Below the pieces are notes generated by a model. It was not told the origin of the DNA and searched no databases. It saw nothing but the letters and a program-made list of their open reading frames with translations. 25,089 nucleotides of DNA, from positions 1 to 25,089 of the forward strand of contig JAWLFI010000014.1 in the NCBI GenBank assembly GCA_041685645.1. The letters are read 5' to 3'. The stretch comes from JAWLFI01 sp041685645 (GTDB lineage: Bacteria > Bacteroidota > Bacteroidia > Chitinophagales > Saprospiraceae). Positions 15,570 through 23,926 of this stretch are shown here, one piece after another. The stretch's first letter is position 1. Each line of letters starts with the position of its first letter. The translations under genes and the position numbers were made by a program.

Positions 15570-16700
15570 ATGAAAATTGAGAAAATTTTATTTCTTCTGC
15601 CCATACTCGCCATCTTGAGTTTGGCGCAATGTAGCTCTTCTGAAACGGGCGGAAGTGAAGGTTTTATAATGAAAGGGACCATTCCCGATGCGGCCGACCT
15701 CAATGCGAACTTCATTCGCAACAAGCCCAACAATCAGCAAGACGTATTGGCACAATTTGACTTTGACAGCGAGGGACAATTTTCCTTTGAGCTGGAAGAA
15801 AAGCCGGAAGCGGGAATATATGTCTTATCTGTAGGTACATCAGGTATTATTCTTGCTTTTGATGGAACGGAAAGTGTGGTAGAAATCAATGGAGACCTCA
15901 AGGAAATCGCTCAATTCAATCACGAAATTAGCGGAAGTCCGGGAACAAAGGAAATCTCGGAATTAATGTCTACAGCACGAAGTGGAAATATCAAGCCGGA
16001 TGCTATGCTTGAGAAGTGCAAGGATGCAGAAAATCCATTTGCCGGCTTTTACACCTATTTTGCCGTTACCAGAAATAATGCTCAGTACGCTGATGATTAT
16101 GATGCTCTTTTGAAAGAGGTGAAGGAGAAATATGGAGCGGACAACTCAGATTATCAACTTTTCAAAGGATTTGTAGACGACATCAAGCAGAAAAAGATGG
16201 CCAACCAAAAGGTGCAGGTTGGTGAGCCGGCACCGGATATCGTAATGGAAGGACCTGACGGAAATGAATATCAGCTGTCTGATCTCAAAGGCAAAATAGT
16301 ATTGCTCGATTTTTGGGCGGCCTGGTGTCGTCCATGTCGTATGGCGAATCCCAAAGTGGTAGCTACTTATGACAAGTACAAAGATGATGGGTTTACGGTA
16401 TTTAGTGTTTCTCTGGATGGCGTTGATTCAAGAGCGAAAGCCCGGGTAAAAAACGACGAGGGACGCATTGAGCAATTGAAGGAGCAACAAAAGCAACGAT
16501 GGGTACAGGCTATAGAGCAGGATAATCTCAAGTGGGATTATCATGTATCCGATCTGAAGAAATGGGAATCAGAGGCGGCCAAATTATACGGAGTCCGCAG
16601 TATTCCACGCACCTATTTGATAGACCGCGAAGGAAAAATTGCAGTTGTGAATCCACGCAATGATTTAGAGCAGCAAGTGAAACGCCTGTTGAATAAATAA
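15570..16700 (+). CDS. TlpA-like thioredoxin-domain lipoprotein with DUF4369
   Basis: A 376-aa lipoprotein: the signal MKIEKILFLLPILAILSL ends at the lipobox LAQC (C21), so the mature protein is lipid-anchored. Residues of about 30-130 have the DUF4369 character (GFIMKGTIPDAADLNA..., GIYVLSVGTSGIILAFDG). A thioredoxin-like domain fills about 215-376, with the active site WCRPC at 252-256 preceded by IVLLDFWAA, and the cis-proline region SIPRTYLIDREGKI near 345-358. Relatives act as periplasmic thiol-disulfide reductases in cytochrome or envelope maturation; the partner here is unknown. It follows purL by 18 nt and probably shares its transcript, which ends at the terminator about 25 nt past the stop. 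Confidence 0.92.
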   Translation: MKIEKILFLLPILAILSLAQCSSSETGGSEGFIMKGTIPDAADLNANFIRNKPNNQQDVLAQFDFDSEGQFSFELEEKPEAGIYVLSVGTSGIILAFDGTESVVEINGDLKEIAQFNHEISGSPGTKEISELMSTARSGNIKPDAMLEKCKDAENPFAGFYTYFAVTRNNAQYADDYDALLKEVKEKYGADNSDYQLFKGFVDDIKQKKMANQKVQVGEPAPDIVMEGPDGNEYQLSDLKGKIVLLDFWAAWCRPCRMANPKVVATYDKYKDDGFTVFSVSLDGVDSRAKARVKNDEGRIEQLKEQQKQRWVQAIEQDNLKWDYHVSDLKKWESEAAKLYGVRSIPRTYLIDREGKIAVVNPRNDLEQQVKRLLNK

Positions 16701-16724
16701 TGTCGAAGTTTGCGAACAGTTTCC

Positions 16725-16761
16725 AAAAAAAGCAGATGCTCTCGGGGCATCTGCTTTTTTT
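16725..16761. terminator. bidirectional intrinsic terminator
   Basis: AAAAAAAGCAGATGC (16725-16739) pairs exactly with GCATCTGCTTTTTTT (16747-16761) around a 7-nt loop. The A-run on one side and T-run on the other give a U-tract in both directions. It serves the convergent purL-lipoprotein and RNA methyltransferase transcripts, and the methyltransferase stop codon (16760-16762) overlaps the T-run. Confidence 0.92.
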
Positions 16762-17506
16762 ATTCTCGATTCCATTCGTAGGTGATAATAGCAGCGCTAA
16801 TTGCAGCATTGAGAGACTCGGCGCGACCACCTTTGGCTTGAGGAATAGAAATCGTCTTCTGAATGAGCTCTTGCACATCAGAAGAAATTCCCCGCCCTTC
16901 ATTGCCGATCACAATAATAGAAGGTGCCGAGGTATCGCATTCTGAGATGGGACGACCACCAATATCGGCACCCAGAATATCGTAAGACTGGGCATATTCC
17001 TTTAACCTGTCTAAAGAGCAGTCGTAAAAAGGAAGGCGAAAAATAGATCCCATAGAAGCCTGGACTACTTTGGGATTATAAGGTTCCACTGAATCCCTCC
17101 CGAGGAGAAGGCCATCAGCCCCCAGCCATTCGGCAGAGCGGAATATTGTCCCCACATTCCCGGGATTCTGTAGTTCATCCAAAAAAAGCAGTAGTTTTCC
17201 CCGGGGAGCTAAAATGGGAACGGATTGCAATACCGCAAGTCCATCCTGGGGCGTTTTCATTACGGATATCTTTTTCAATTCGCGCGGTCCAACCGAATAA
17301 AAATCTATATTTTTGTTGGGCGTTTGGAATTGTTGTAAAAAATCAATGGTACCAATAATAGCGCGGACCGGGAATCGAGATTGTTGAAGAGCTTCTTCGA
17401 CGAGTTTTGGGCCTTCGACGATAAACTGTTCGGTAGCTACTCTATACTTTTTTTGCCGTAATCGGGCAAAATCTTTAGCTAGAGAACGAGACAATTCAGT
17501 GATCAT
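16760..17506 (-). CDS. TrmH/SpoU family RNA 2'-O-methyltransferase (SPOUT)
   Basis: A 248-aa SPOUT enzyme that transfers methyl from S-adenosylmethionine to a ribose 2'-OH in tRNA or rRNA. An N-terminal substrate-binding region (about 1-100, starting LAKDFARLRQKKYR...FIVEGPKLVEEAL) precedes the knotted SpoU domain. Motif 1 is ELQNPGNVGTIFRSAEWLGA at 111-130, motif 2 is VIGNEGRGIS at 199-208, and motif 3 is SLNAAISAAI at 231-240. Length and N-terminus match the RlmB/TrmH-like group often labelled TsnR/RlmB; the target nucleotide is not readable. Its start codon lies only 15 bp from that of tamL on the other strand. Its stop overlaps the terminator T-run. Confidence 0.93.
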   Translation of the reverse strand: MITELSRSLAKDFARLRQKKYRVATEQFIVEGPKLVEEALQQSRFPVRAIIGTIDFLQQFQTPNKNIDFYSVGPRELKKISVMKTPQDGLAVLQSVPILAPRGKLLLFLDELQNPGNVGTIFRSAEWLGADGLLLGRDSVEPYNPKVVQASMGSIFRLPFYDCSLDRLKEYAQSYDILGADIGGRPISECDTSAPSIIVIGNEGRGISSDVQELIQKTISIPQAKGGRAESLNAAISAAIITYEWNRE

Positions 17507-17521
17507 AAAAGCAAATGTTTC

Positions 17522-19870
17522 TTGGAAATTAAATCCAAATATATCCTTTTCTTTTTACTCTTGCTGGTGGGGGTAATGGGTTGTAATACCACAAAATATT
17601 TGGAGGACGATCAGACTTATTTAAAGAGAAACAAAATTGAGTACAAGGAAAAGCTGGACCGAGAAAATCGGGCGACTATCGAGACCAACATAAAACAAAG
17701 ACTCATTCAAGAGCCAAATTCAGGGTTTCTGTGGATACCCAGGCACTGGTTTTATTATAGAAATGAGAAACTTCAAAAAGACAATCTGTATTGGCGATTC
17801 ATTAAAAACAACATCATGGAGTCGCCGGCAATAATACAGAGTTCTATATTGGAGCGGACGAGTAGATCCATGCGTGAATACATGCGAACGAAGGGATATT
17901 TAGATGCACAGATAGAAACTGAAATTGACAGCGGTGGTCACTATTCAGATGTCATTTATAAAATAGATCCCGGGGACTTGTATCGAATCGATGAATTTGA
18001 GATTCATAGTACCGATACAGCCCTGCTGCAAACCATTGAAAAAAATAGAAAGGAAGCACTTCTAGATGTGGGTCTGCCACTGGATCGGGAAGCCTATAAT
18101 AAGGATGTAAATCAAATCATTCTCGCAGCCAGGAATAACGGTTATCCTCAATTCAACTTTACTTTTGTGGATGTACTCCGAGTAGATACCAGCGATAACA
18201 AAACTCGCGTCAGGATGAAATTACTGACACCCGACAATAAGAAGGCCCATTCCATTTACAATTTTGGACGTATAGAACTCTACCCCGGCAGAAAAAGAAA
18301 TGGAGAAGCCGATACCCTTTTACAAGGCGTATTCCTAAAGCCTCCCCTGGACAGTTACACGGTTGATGTGAAATATATTCTCGATAAGGTTAAGTTCCGG
18401 CAGGGAGACGTTTATTCGAAAGCTCGATTTGATCAGACAGTACGAGGGTTGAGCAGTTTTGATATCTACCGATTTCCCAATACTCAAATCAATATGGATA
18501 CCGCTCTTCACGAAGTAAATTACAAAATTTACCTTCAGGAAATTCCCAGATACTTTCATTCAGAGCAAATTGAGCTCTTTTATTCCAATATTTCTAATGT
18601 AAACAATCAACTGGTCGGCTTATCCGGAAGGAGTGAGATTTCTGATCGAAATATGTTGGGCGGTGGCGAAGTTTTTACGGCCAATGCCGAGGGGAGTTTT
18701 GAGTTGGGTCTCAATAATTCGACATCAGCTAGCGCCAATTCCTATAATTTCAATGTTGGGTTTAGCATGAGACTGCCCCGATATGTCGAGTATCCAATAT
18801 TTTATAAGGTACTGGATCTATTCGCTTCAGCTTCAGAGCGGGTACAGCGCTTTAAAAATGAAGCTCAAACTTTGTTTTCAGTTGAGTATCAATATACACG
18901 GCGACAAAGTTTCTATACCTACAACTCTATAACCGCCACTTCGGGATATATTTATCGCCCCAATGAGAATACAAATATTGAACTGAATCACTTTGGCATC
19001 AACTATTGGATACCAGAAATCGAGTCTTCCTTTGAAGAAATCATTGGAGAAAATGAGTTTTTTAGACGTCGCTTTAGTCAAAGGTTCATAACGGGCTTGC
19101 TATTCAACAACTTTAGCTATGATTTTTACGAGCCACCGAACTCACACAATGAGTCTTATCGGTTTATCGGACAGGCAGAGACAAGTGGCTTAGAGGTGCT
19201 CGGTATTGAAAGTGTTTACAAAGGATTGGGCGGAGAGAAGGAATTCGCCATCTCCACGGGTGAGGAGCGAATCACCTTTTCCAAATTTTTACGTTTTGAT
19301 GTAGATGGCAGGTATTATCGTGAGCTCACACCGAACCAAAACATTTCTTTGCGCATTTCTTCCGGAATCGGTATAGGCTTGGATGATGAGGGGCTACCCT
19401 ACATACGCCAATTTCACTTAGGTGGTCCTTACAGTATTCGCGCCTTTCCCATGAGGGCTTTAGGCCCGGGTAATTTTCAGGTGGATAGCAATTTTCGTGC
19501 TCAGCGTCTCCCTTTTTATCAGACAGGAGACTTTAAGTTTGAAACGAACTTTGAGTACAGATTTAAAATGGCCTGGATTCTCGAAGGAGCCTTGTTTTTA
19601 GACATAGGTAATGTATGGAATTTGACGGACGAAAATGAAGACTTTAACCTAAAATGGGATTCTTATAAACAACTGGCTATTGGTACGGGCTATGGCTTTA
19701 GGTTTAAATTCCCCTATGATGTCACCTTGCGAATAGATTTGGGCTATCCCATTAGGTATCCCTATGAGATCAGGGGAAGTCAATGGATCTTTGAACAAGA
19801 TTTTAGTGATCCGGATGAATCGATCTTTGGTCCTATACAGTTTAATTTTGCTATCGGATATCCTTTTTAA
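17522..19870 (+). CDS. tamL: TamL-like BamA/TamA-family outer membrane lipoprotein
   Basis: A 782-aa Omp85-superfamily protein. Unlike proteobacterial TamA it begins with a lipoprotein signal (EIKSKYILFFLLLLVGVMGC, lipobox VMGC, C21), the hallmark of Bacteroidota TamL. POTRA-like segments occupy about residues 80-330 and a beta-barrel about 350-782, ending in the outer-membrane signature FNFAIGYPF. The barrel includes the GGPYSIRAFPMRALGPG motif near residue 642, the conserved Omp85 (V/I)RG(F/Y)-type loop region. It is expected to help outer-membrane protein or lipid assembly with TamB, which is not in the window. Start: TTG at 17522 is the only initiator retaining the signal; no in-frame ATG precedes it and the next ATG (M19) would destroy it. 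Confidence 0.9.
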   Translation: MEIKSKYILFFLLLLVGVMGCNTTKYLEDDQTYLKRNKIEYKEKLDRENRATIETNIKQRLIQEPNSGFLWIPRHWFYYRNEKLQKDNLYWRFIKNNIMESPAIIQSSILERTSRSMREYMRTKGYLDAQIETEIDSGGHYSDVIYKIDPGDLYRIDEFEIHSTDTALLQTIEKNRKEALLDVGLPLDREAYNKDVNQIILAARNNGYPQFNFTFVDVLRVDTSDNKTRVRMKLLTPDNKKAHSIYNFGRIELYPGRKRNGEADTLLQGVFLKPPLDSYTVDVKYILDKVKFRQGDVYSKARFDQTVRGLSSFDIYRFPNTQINMDTALHEVNYKIYLQEIPRYFHSEQIELFYSNISNVNNQLVGLSGRSEISDRNMLGGGEVFTANAEGSFELGLNNSTSASANSYNFNVGFSMRLPRYVEYPIFYKVLDLFASASERVQRFKNEAQTLFSVEYQYTRRQSFYTYNSITATSGYIYRPNENTNIELNHFGINYWIPEIESSFEEIIGENEFFRRRFSQRFITGLLFNNFSYDFYEPPNSHNESYRFIGQAETSGLEVLGIESVYKGLGGEKEFAISTGEERITFSKFLRFDVDGRYYRELTPNQNISLRISSGIGIGLDDEGLPYIRQFHLGGPYSIRAFPMRALGPGNFQVDSNFRAQRLPFYQTGDFKFETNFEYRFKMAWILEGALFLDIGNVWNLTDENEDFNLKWDSYKQLAIGTGYGFRFKFPYDVTLRIDLGYPIRYPYEIRGSQWIFEQDFSDPDESIFGPIQFNFAIGYPF

Positions 19871-19890
19871 AGAACGAGAGCATCGAAATA

Positions 19891-20547
19891 CTATTGGTGT
19901 TTTTTGTCGTATTCATGGAATAATGTTTTCCTACCATACTTTTTGCAAATTGGACACTGATAAGGATTGTGTCCTCTGGCAGGGCAATACTCCCGGCCAA
20001 AAAATATCATTTGCAAATGCAAGTCATTCCAGGACTCTTTGGGAAACAAACGCTTGAGATCCTTTTCGGTTTGCTTGACATTTTTTCCCGTGCTCAGTTT
20101 CCATCGATATGCCAGTCGATGAATATGAGTATCCACGGGAAAGGCCGGTTCACGAAAAATTTGAGCCATAACGACAGAAGCCGTTTTATGTCCTACGCCC
20201 GGCAAAGCTTCTAACTCCTCCATAGTGGATGGAATCTTACCATGATATTGATTTACTAGAATAGCGGATAGCTCTGCAATGGCTTTGGACTTACGCGGAG
20301 CTAACCCACAAGGCCGAATGATGTCCTCAATCGCCCCAAGTTCCAATTTCAACATATCTTCAGGCTGAGCGGCAATCGAAAAAAGTTTGGGGGTTGTTTT
20401 ATTTACCCTAACGTCTGTGCACTGAGCACTTAAGAGAACAGCAATTAAAAACGTATATGAATTTTCGTGATGTAATGGAATTGGAGGATCGGGATACAAG
20501 CCCTCTAGAATCCGCATTATGTCATTGACCTTATCTCGTTTTTTCAT
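19891..20547 (-). CDS. nth: endonuclease III-like DNA glycosylase/AP lyase
   Basis: A 218-aa HhH-GPD DNA glycosylase acting on oxidised pyrimidines in base-excision repair. The helix-hairpin-helix LPGVGHKTASVV (115-126) carries catalytic K121, and D139 lies in VDTHIHR, matching E. coli Nth K120 and D138. The Fe-S region is unusual: C188, C198 and C201 are present with spacing C-x9-C-x2-C, and there is no cysteine after C201, whereas canonical Nth has C-x6-C-x2-C-x5-C. The cluster may be absent or degenerate. The stop faces the tamL stop 20 bp away, and the gene begins 1 nt after the acyl-CoA reductase stop, so it is the last gene of a minus-strand operon. Confidence 0.93.
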   Translation of the reverse strand: MKKRDKVNDIMRILEGLYPDPPIPLHHENSYTFLIAVLLSAQCTDVRVNKTTPKLFSIAAQPEDMLKLELGAIEDIIRPCGLAPRKSKAIAELSAILVNQYHGKIPSTMEELEALPGVGHKTASVVMAQIFREPAFPVDTHIHRLAYRWKLSTGKNVKQTEKDLKRLFPKESWNDLHLQMIFFGREYCPARGHNPYQCPICKKYGRKTLFHEYDKKHQ

Positions 20548-20548
20548 A

Positions 20549-21565
20549 TCATAAATTCATTAGAAATGTCATGGTGTCTATATGATCTGCATAGTCAGAT
20601 AACCCCGGTTGTTGAGCCTCCCCAAAAGAGACAAAGGGTAATTCAGTTCCCATATTTTTACTTCCCACGCAAACTTGGATTTCACTCTTCCTATCCAATA
20701 AAAACTCTGCAGCTTCACGTTCTGATTCATACTCCCAAATATGAAGACAGGCAATCCGTGAGGTCAAAGATTCATTTTCCCTGAGAATAAAAATTTCATC
20801 CGTGAGAAACTGCTCTTGATTCATCATGAATGTTGCGTAGTTATATCTGAAATTATTATCCCATTTACTGTGGTCGCGTAGATACCCATACTCTGTCCAT
20901 GTTTCAAAAAAGCGTTTCCGATCAAAAGCTGTGGGAACTAAACACAAAGAAACTGACCGGCAGCCCAGACCAAAATAATCGAAAACATCGGCACCGAGTT
21001 TCTCAATGTCCCGATCTGAGGTGTCACCGTCCAAAAAGGCAATGCTATTCCTATGCCCTCGAAAAATATGAGGTAAATGTCCAAAATAATATTCAAAGTA
21101 CCGATTTGAGTTGTTGGAACCCGTAGCAATAACGGCATCTATGCCGGCAAGTTTTTCAACGCATTCGGTGGCAACAGAGAATTGCTCGTCAATCTCATGA
21201 AGTCGATGTAGTAAAGCGGGAAGTAAATGAGCATCTTTGGATGATAATTTCACTTTTGCACGATGCCCACTTAGAAAAACACATAGCCAATCGTGAAATC
21301 CCACCAGAGGAAGGTTTCCAGCCATTATAATGCCAATATCTTTGGTCTGACCCGAACTAACTGGTCTATATTGGGCTAACCATTGTTGTAGGTTTTCTCT
21401 CTTTAAAAAGGAATCAGCAATGGCAAGCAGTGCCTTCTTCTGTTCAGGAATAACGAACCATGGATTATCCCTTTGAGATTTCAATTGAGCTAACTCTAGA
21501 GCAGGAGGCTCCGATCGTATCCATTCGCCTAATTGATGTAAGGCCTCAATTTTGCGATCATTCAT
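20549..21565 (-). CDS. LuxC-family acyl-CoA reductase (orphan)
   Basis: With the ATG at 21565 it is 338 aa. It shows the LuxC/acyl-CoA reductase pattern: IIMAGNLPLVGFHDWLCVFL (79-98), ATGSNNSNRYFEYYF (147-161), RGHRNSIAFLDG (169-180), and the probable acyl-accepting cysteine C202 in FGLGCRSVSL. LuxC reduces acyl-CoA or acyl thioester to fatty aldehyde with NADPH. No luxD, luxE, luciferase or aryl-polyene genes are nearby, so a bioluminescence role is unlikely; the substrate is unknown. The start overlaps the rluD stop by 8 nt (ATGAATGA), suggesting translational coupling. An upstream in-frame ATG at 21592 would lengthen the overlap to 35 nt and adds residues without family similarity. Confidence 0.85.
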   Translation of the reverse strand: MNDRKIEALHQLGEWIRSEPPALELAQLKSQRDNPWFVIPEQKKALLAIADSFLKRENLQQWLAQYRPVSSGQTKDIGIIMAGNLPLVGFHDWLCVFLSGHRAKVKLSSKDAHLLPALLHRLHEIDEQFSVATECVEKLAGIDAVIATGSNNSNRYFEYYFGHLPHIFRGHRNSIAFLDGDTSDRDIEKLGADVFDYFGLGCRSVSLCLVPTAFDRKRFFETWTEYGYLRDHSKWDNNFRYNYATFMMNQEQFLTDEIFILRENESLTSRIACLHIWEYESEREAAEFLLDRKSEIQVCVGSKNMGTELPFVSFGEAQQPGLSDYADHIDTMTFLMNL

Positions 21566-22580
21566 CGATAGAACTTTTTTTGTAGGTGACATAAGCTCTC
21601 CATTTATTCAGCAGGTCGTTCATATCACCAGGCAATGGGGCTTGAAAAGACATTTTCTCACCACTTATCGGGTGAATAAAAGAAAGTCCGCCGGCATGAA
21701 GCGCTTGGCGGGGACAAAGCTCGAAGCAGTTCTCAACAAACTGCTTGTACTTACTAAAGACAGTTCCTTTTAGTATTTTATCCCCCCCGTATCTATGGTC
21801 ATTAAAAATAGTGTGTCCCTGTGACTTCATATGCACCCGAATTTGGTGCGTTCTTCCGGTTTCCAGCCGACACTCAATCAAACTGACATAATAGAGGCCT
21901 TCTATTACAGAATAGTGCGTGATGGCTTCTTTTCCCTCATCCGGATCGTTCGTTGTAGCGTATAAAATTCGATTCCTGGGATGACGGCCAATTCTTTGAT
22001 TAATGGTGCCCTCTTCGGCATCCGGCTGTCCCCAAATTATGGCGCGATAGGAACGATCAATGCTATGATCAGAAAACTGTTTTGCAAGATGCGTCATGGC
22101 ATCTGCCGTTTTTGCCACTACTAATAATCCACTGGTATCCTTGTCAATGCGATGCACCAAGCCCGGTCGGTCAGCCAGATTACCTTCCATAATAGGCAAG
22201 TCCTCCTGTGCTAAATAATGCACCAGCGCATGAACTAAGGTGCCTTCCATATTGCCTATCCCTGGATGAACGACCATGCCAGATGGTTTATTCACCACTA
22301 ATAAGTGTTTATCCTCGTATACTACATCTAAAGGAATATCTTCACCAGATATAGCATCTCCCATTTGAGAGGTCTTGGGAAACTGAATTACGATGAAGTC
22401 TCCTGGTGATATCTTGTAGTTCGGCTTAACTATTTGGTCATTTACGGTCACGTGGCCAGACTTAATAGCCTTTTGCAGTCGATTGCGCGAGGTCTTAGCT
22501 AAACGATCCATTAAAAACAGATCCAGGCGAATCGCCTCTTGTTTGGGATCAACAGTAATTTGAAGAGGTGGAGAAGCCAT
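21558..22580 (-). CDS. rluD: RluD-family rRNA pseudouridine synthase
   Basis: A 340-aa RluA/RluD-type enzyme that isomerises uridine to pseudouridine in large-subunit rRNA (RluD acts on helix 69 in E. coli). The N-terminus (about 15-66) is an S4 RNA-binding domain: IRLDLFLMDRLAKTSRNRLQ...VKPNYKISPGDFIVI. The synthase domain has LLVVNKPSGMVVHPG (93-107) and the catalytic HRIDKDTSGLLVVAK (143-157) with nucleophile D146, followed by the C-terminal R(T)HQIRVHM segment. Length fits family members (about 320-345 aa). Site specificity is inferred by family, so the symbol should be read as RluD-like. The gene starts 19 nt after the upstream outer-membrane-type gene stop and overlaps the acyl-CoA reductase start by 8 nt. 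Confidence 0.93.
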   Translation of the reverse strand: MASPPLQITVDPKQEAIRLDLFLMDRLAKTSRNRLQKAIKSGHVTVNDQIVKPNYKISPGDFIVIQFPKTSQMGDAISGEDIPLDVVYEDKHLLVVNKPSGMVVHPGIGNMEGTLVHALVHYLAQEDLPIMEGNLADRPGLVHRIDKDTSGLLVVAKTADAMTHLAKQFSDHSIDRSYRAIIWGQPDAEEGTINQRIGRHPRNRILYATTNDPDEGKEAITHYSVIEGLYYVSLIECRLETGRTHQIRVHMKSQGHTIFNDHRYGGDKILKGTVFSKYKQFVENCFELCPRQALHAGGLSFIHPISGEKMSFQAPLPGDMNDLLNKWRAYVTYKKSSIDE

Positions 22581-22599
22581 ATAAACGGTAGTTATTTCT

Positions 22600-23331
22600 C
22601 TAATGAGGTAAGTGATAAAAGTACAAAGTTACTCCAATTTGAAAGGATAACAAATGTGAAGCCGATCTCCTAAGTTCAAAATTATCAAAAGGATCAACAG
22701 GAGAAGGAGTTAATTCCATAGTTCGCGGAAGAAATAAGTCCATTGATCCCGTGCGATGGTATGTAGTGAGGATGGAAACATGTAAACCAGGGATTACGGG
22801 AATATTGAGCCCCCCACTGATGGCCATTAAATAAGACCAATCATTAGCTTGTCTGTAAGAATCTATAATTTCATCGGTAGAGTTATCTTTCAAACTCGTA
22901 TAGACATATCCATTTGTCACTCCAAAAGAAAAAGAAACCCTTGGTATCACATACCAAAATTGATCAAACTCATGGGTTCCGCCCAAATGGAAGTTCATCA
23001 AATTTGATCGGGTCGTGTGATTCAAATCAAACAAACCACCTTGCGGAGATTGAACAGGAAAAATATTTCTGTATCGAGCTAGTCTATGCCCACTTATCGT
23101 CAAGTCAATATAGGTATAGTGTTTTAGTGAAACCTGATACCCTAAACTAAAGGAATAAGACAAAGCCAATCTATCGTACTTATGAGAAAGACCAGCCCGT
23201 GGAATAGCCGCCCCACCTGTCGCAGTGAAGTTTAATCTGTCATGCCATTTCATTGTATCCTGCCTTGCAAGCAAAAACAGGGGAACTAAAAAAAGACAGC
23301 AAAGGTTGAGAAAAGCTTTCCAATTGAACAT
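22600..23331 (-). CDS. predicted outer-membrane beta-barrel protein, uncharacterised
   Basis: A 243-aa protein that I do not assign to a named family. Residues 1-23 form a signal peptide (FLNLCCLFLVPLFLLARQ). The rest alternates short hydrophobic/aromatic strands with polar turns (LALSYSFSLGYQVSLKHYTYIDLTI..., NLMNFHLGGTHEF, WYVIPRVSFSFGVTNGYVYTSL, HVSILTTYHRTGSMDLFL, ASHLLSFQIGVTLYFY), as expected for a small outer-membrane barrel of 8 to 10 strands. It ends FYHLPH rather than with the usual terminal aromatic, which weakens that reading slightly. It precedes rluD by 19 nt on the same strand. Upstream a TTTG and a TAGAGTTG (one mismatch to TAnnTTTG, 22-nt spacing) sit just before the ATG; if real, the message would be nearly leaderless. 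Confidence 0.65.
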   Translation of the reverse strand: MFNWKAFLNLCCLFLVPLFLLARQDTMKWHDRLNFTATGGAAIPRAGLSHKYDRLALSYSFSLGYQVSLKHYTYIDLTISGHRLARYRNIFPVQSPQGGLFDLNHTTRSNLMNFHLGGTHEFDQFWYVIPRVSFSFGVTNGYVYTSLKDNSTDEIIDSYRQANDWSYLMAISGGLNIPVIPGLHVSILTTYHRTGSMDLFLPRTMELTPSPVDPFDNFELRRSASHLLSFQIGVTLYFYHLPH

Positions 23332-23407
23332 GCGAATACAACTCTAACAAAATGATGCCTAACGATTTCAAATCTCTTAAAAATAATAAAATAATTGAGT
23401 CCCATTC

Positions 23408-23926
23408 TCAAGAAGAGGATATTTTTCCTCTTTTACCCAGCTGAACTACATCCATTTTTGAAATAGAATCCTCTTTCAAAACAAATCGTATTGCCGTTCG
23501 AAATTTATGGAACCCGTGATGGCCACAAGCACCGGGGTTAATATACAACAAGTTAAAGCGATCATCCGGAGCTACTTTCAATATATGACTATGGCCACAA
23601 ATGAGTATTGTAGGAGAATAAGATTGAATCAATTCTCTGCAACGCGGCGTATATTTACGGATAGCACCAGCAATATGAATCATCAAAATAGTGTGCTTCC
23701 CATACTTGAAAAGTTGAAATTCAGGTAGTACGGCTCGAATTTCATGACCATCAATGTTTCCATATACCCCCTTAAAAGAGGGATTCGAGCTCTCTAACTT
23801 TTCTAAAACATCAAGATTGCCAATATCTCCACAATGCCAAACTTCGTCACAATTCTGCATATATGGTATTAATGAGTCATCCAAAAAACTATGAGTATCA
23901 GAAAGAATAAATACCTCTTTACTCAT
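23408..23926 (-). CDS. YfcE/MJ0936-type metallophosphoesterase
   Basis: From the ATG at 23926 it is 172 aa, the normal size of the YfcE/MJ0936 family of small calcineurin-like phosphodiesterases with two metal ions. All five motifs are seen: SDTH (D10, H12), CGDIGN (D34, N37), GNID (N57), H84 in LMIHIAG, and CGHSH (H112, H114). In other members the fourth motif is usually THGH/SHG-like; here it is IHIAG with the histidine kept. An in-frame ATG at 23950 exists, but 23926 overlaps the upstream stop by exactly 8 nt (ATGAGTAA), implying coupled translation with the oxidoreductase. The natural substrate of this family is not well defined. Confidence 0.92.
   Translation of the reverse strand: MSKEVFILSDTHSFLDDSLIPYMQNCDEVWHCGDIGNLDVLEKLESSNPSFKGVYGNIDGHEIRAVLPEFQLFKYGKHTILMIHIAGAIRKYTPRCRELIQSYSPTILICGHSHILKVAPDDRFNLLYINPGACGHHGFHKFRTAIRFVLKEDSISKMDVVQLGKRGKISSS

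Noticed and set aside
20549..21565. Bioluminescence (lux) locus because of the LuxC-like protein
   Set aside because: No luxA/B, luxD or luxE homologue is present, and the neighbours are rluD and nth.
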